From Fragilaria radians (taxonomy: Eukaryota > Bacillariophyta > Fragilariophyceae > Fragilariales > Fragilariaceae), in NCBI GenBank assembly GCA_900642245.1, contig CAAAJI010000016.1, forward strand, positions 253,780-264,950: 11,171 bases of DNA, written 5' to 3'. The notes beneath the pieces are model-generated. The model had not been told where the DNA came from. It made no database searches and saw only the letters and a program-made list of their open reading frames with translations. The translations under genes and the position numbers were made by a program. Positions 8,536-11,171 of this stretch are shown piece by piece (position 1 is the stretch's first letter; each line of letters opens with the position of its first letter).

Positions 8536-10306
8536 TATTTTCGATGGAGTATGTTATCTAATTTGAATGTTCCAAAGATAATTTAACGTGAGGGGATTAA
8601 TTTCGCGCCAAAAATACGTTTGTTACTTTACTAGAAGTACCATCACAGACTATTTTAGTTTTACCGAGTGAATCATTTGTCACTATCGCAGCAGAGTCAC
8701 CTCTGCAAATCCTAACCAAAGTTTTAACAATAATATGGAGAGTCTCAATACTCATCTTGATACATTAATTGATAATGTAAGATTCATAACCTTTACTGAA
8801 CAAATACGACTGCAATTTGAGATTTCCAAGAAGATTACATTCCTCCCTGAAGTGTAGTATCAAGTGAAAAATTGACGTGTTCTTTTTTGCTAACCGATGC
8901 TTTCGTTTTTCAGTTAGGAACTTTAAGAGGATACGACTTTGATCACTCTTATCTCTAAACAAAATGGCAATTCAAGAGCTATCAACCCCAAGCGCTTCAA
9001 GGAAAACGTATAACATCATAATAGGCTACACGATCTTTTCTTTCATAGTCAACCAAATGAATTACTTCTAATGGATTAATAACTACAGTTATGGCGGAAG
9101 GAGCGATGTTAAAAATTAATCTTTGATATTGCTTTGATTATTGATCCAACCACTTTGATTTTGATTTTATTTTTGATCCAACCACTTTGATTTTGTTTCT
9201 TTACCCCAAATTGCTTTCGAAGAATGTTAAAGCCAAAAGAACTCAGCAATAGCATTGAGGCAATAATGCACATCCTCTGATTAGCATAATTCCTACGAGC
9301 TCAATTTCTTTTCCTATAAAATTGTGTCGAATCCAAGCTTGAGTTCTAACATGACTGTTACAATCTATTGGCACTAGAGGGAAACCACAAGTCATTGTAC
9401 ACATCCAGATGCAATTGAGTGAATGTAAGTATCAGAGAAAGACATGACCAGAAAACGGAAGGAATAAATCAAAATCCAGAGAAGATCAGTCTGCTTAACT
9501 TTTCCTCAAAACTATCAAATAGGGTAATCTGTTAAAACCTCAAGGAAAATTCATTTCAGAATACATGATTTGATAATTGAGTGAATCATGAAAGAAAAGA
9601 AGTTGAAATGAAGGCACTAGTCACTGGTAGAAGGCAGTGGGAAATCTCAATCTCACATCTCACAGCGGACCATATTCACAGAAGCAATGGTGTATGTTAG
9701 AACGAGTCAACCGTTTGTCGAATCTCTCATATATATGCGTTTGCGCTATAGCTGTCATTAAAAACGATTTTTCAATAGGCAAATCTGTGTGGTCCTTTTA
9801 TTGAATTTCATTACTACAAAGTCAATCCTTTCATTAGTAAAGCTATTTCATGTTCTTCAATACTCGAAGTTGAAAAATAGTTTTGGTATCGCCGCTTTTC
9901 TCCAGTGCTTTGATAACCATAGTTATTGATTAGGACATAGCTATTTCCTATAGTAAGTGAGTGAGAAGCATATTTATGATGGATGCCTCAAAATAACTTC
10001 CACTTTACGCAAACTGTCACACTTAGGCTTTTGATACTATCGACAATAATTCTGAGCAAGTGAATACAAGAAGTCATAATCCTTGTGACAAGGCTCTTCC
10101 TAAACAGTATATTGTAATCAAACGTCCTATACGCTTACGAAAAGAGGGTCCATCCTATTGGAATAAAAAATGAAAACCAGTCGTCGAGATATGGTTTATT
10201 GCTCGTATCTCCGAAGTGGACTAATTGAGCTAAGGATTGAAGATCAAAGGCCTATTTCGCCTTTACAAGAACTTCACTTTAATTTCTTCGCACTGAAAGA
10301 ATTGTA
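8536..10306. other. AT-rich intergenic DNA between SmD3 and RFC
   Basis: The left end is the RFC upstream region and the right end should contain the SmD3 3' untranslated region. No confident gene is present. A minus-strand frame at 8962-8765 (65 codons, no ATG at its start) is unassigned. On the minus strand, 10251-9988 is open for 88 codons apart from one TAA at 10137-10135. It starts 55 bases after the SmD3 stop in a different frame and includes LAQLVHFGDTSNKPYLDDW. It has no recognised family and may be chance. A small tandem repeat at 9141-9195 is listed separately. Confidence 0.5.
9141..9195. repeat. Short tandem duplication, 32-bp period
   Basis: The 23-base sequence starting ttgatccaaccactttga occurs exactly at 9141-9163 and 9173-9195. 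Between the copies is a T-rich spacer, attttattt, giving a 32-base period with an incomplete second unit. It lies in AT-rich intergenic DNA and looks like replication slippage. Confidence 0.9.
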
Positions 10307-10874
10307 TTAGTCAGTTCGTTTCCTTTTATTGGGAGCACCACGCTGCTTAGGTGCTGACTGTTGTTGACGATTTGCCTGAGATTCTTCCAGCTTTCTTTTC
10401 ATGGTTCGTACTTTTTGAAAGACAGGTGCATTCTTAAGCAAATCTGGAAGTGCTATAAAGCGAACAGATGATCCTCGTAAGTAGACATTAGGAAGTTTAG
10501 TGATGTGACCGTCACGTGCCGTCCGAATCACTTCGGAAAGACTCACGTTCATGGAATCTTCAGCACTCAACAGTAGACCACGATAAATTTCTCCTGATTT
10601 TAGCTGTACATGAATTATTGGTTGATCGGTTCATTGTTGAGTCAAATTTAGAGGTATGAAGTGATGCACCATATGTATGAGCATAAGATGTAATAAATGT
10701 CAAGTCATATGGAGAACCATCTAACTTACCTCCACTGTAATCTTCATCCCTTCAGCCTCAAAGAGAAGCTTGATAGGGACACCTAAGTTACCTATTTGAA
10801 AGAAATGTTAGATACAGACATATTGGAAGTCGTTGGATTCGCAAGTAATATGATGAAGCAAGTTACATACTCAT
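10307..10874 (-). CDS. SNRPD3: Small nuclear ribonucleoprotein Sm D3, three exons, 120 aa
   Basis: Coding exons 10874-10871, 10791-10730 and 10603-10307 encode 120 residues (human SmD3 is about 126). Sm D3 joins the seven-membered Sm ring around U1, U2, U4 and U5 snRNAs in the spliceosome. The N-terminus GVPIKLLFEAEG (5-16) is diagnostic for D3. The Sm1 part runs through KSGEIYRGLL and the SAEDSMN block (38-41 DSMN), and Sm2 is NVYLRGSSVRFIALPDLLKNAP (61-82), where LRG is the conserved RNA-contact motif. The tail (88-120) is rich in Lys, Arg and Gln with one RG only, instead of the RG-repeat tail that is methylated and bound by SMN in animals. The first coding exon holds ATG plus one base; the split Ser2 codon (A|GT) and the in-frame result support it. 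The initiator exon is the least certain part, but the identity is firm. Confidence 0.95.
10604..10729 (-). other. SmD3 intron 2 (126 nt, phase 0)
   Basis: The donor is GAG|GTAAGT at 10729 and the acceptor is attcatgtacag ending at 10604. Splicing joins Glu22 to Leu23 and rebuilds the continuous Sm1 sequence KITVELKSGEIYRG. Confidence 0.93.
10792..10870 (-). other. SmD3 intron 1 (79 nt, phase 1)
   Basis: The donor is ATGA|GTATGT at 10870 and the acceptor is ctaacatttctttcaaatag ending at 10792. A good ctaac branch-point-like sequence sits 15 bases before the AG. Splicing rebuilds Ser2 and leads into NLGVPIK. An alternative acceptor (aacttag ending at 10783) would remove NLG and shift the frame, so it is rejected. 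Confidence 0.85.
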
Positions 10875-11171
10875 GGTGTCGATTAGTTTCTTTTGTCTGT
10901 CGAAATGCTACTATGTTTTCAGCGCAATTCCAAATTCCTTTTTTGACCAGTCCAAAGCTCGTAACCAGCGTCGGACTGCAAACAAAAATAGTAACTATTG
11001 GGCACTAATCCCGAACATGATTTCGAACATTTTGCTTGAGCTCTGAATAACAATCAAGATGATTGAGGAAGATGAAGAAGTATTCAAAGGGACAACCCTA
11101 TCCCAAATTGAATACACAACTTTCACGTGAGCCAACTAAGAGTTGAAAGCATTGCAGCATGGTCAACCAAT
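10875..11171. promoter_or_regulatory. SmD3 upstream region; contains a CACGTG box and a possible divergent short frame
   Basis: This region should include the SmD3 5' untranslated exon and promoter (minus strand). A palindromic CACGTG lies at 11124-11129, a common bHLH/bZIP-type target, but a single hexamer is weak evidence. On the plus strand, ATG 11059 begins 23 codons (MIEEDEEVFKGTTL...) ending at a TGA that overlaps a donor-like AC|GTGAGC at 11126-11127, so a divergent gene might start here and continue beyond the window. No TATA box was seen. Confidence 0.3.

Noticed and set aside
1..11171. CRISPR arrays, tRNA or rRNA genes, LTRs and intact transposon ends
   Set aside because: I looked for regular short repeats, tRNA T-loop patterns and matched terminal repeats and saw none; a covariance-model or self-alignment search would be needed to exclude weak cases.

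Overview
The window looks like nuclear DNA from a diatom. It carries a DUF6824-domain gene, a family greatly expanded in diatoms and rarely seen outside them, plus two housekeeping eukaryotic genes split by short GT-AG introns. Donors are GTAAGY or GTATGT and intron lengths are 68 to 126 nt. Intergenic DNA is AT-rich and makes up most of the window. This assignment is inferred from gene content; the species cannot be named from the sequence.

Three genes are well supported, all on the minus strand and far apart. (1) 3187-4253: a two-exon gene for a 332-residue DUF6824 protein, a probable nuclear or DNA-associated factor of unknown role. (2) 7272-8535: a three-exon gene for a 356-residue replication factor C small subunit of the human RFC4 / yeast Rfc2 type, part of the AAA+ clamp loader. 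(3) 10307-10874: a three-exon gene for the 120-residue spliceosomal core protein Sm D3, whose first coding exon is only ATG plus one base. All exon joins preserve frame and rebuild the family motifs, so the models are solid even though they are read by eye.

The rest is largely non-coding. Positions 1-3186 hold no confident gene, only minus-strand stretches that read like broken coding sequence (best at 2241-2666) and a diverged pair of direct repeats near 2911-3141. Positions 4254-7271 contain two interleaved inverted repeats (4611-4661), a gapless 156-bp tandem duplication (5219-5530), an 11-G run and a few short open frames. Positions 8536-10306 have a small 32-bp tandem duplication and a nearly open frame just 3' of SmD3.

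The genes show no operon-like or pathway link: clamp loading, splicing and a lineage-specific factor. I found no CRISPR array, tRNA, rRNA, intact transposon or obvious novel multi-gene system. The most useful second looks are the interleaved inverted repeats, the diverged-tail SmD3 with its minimal first exon, the acidic insertion in RFC, and the possible decayed coding DNA at the left.
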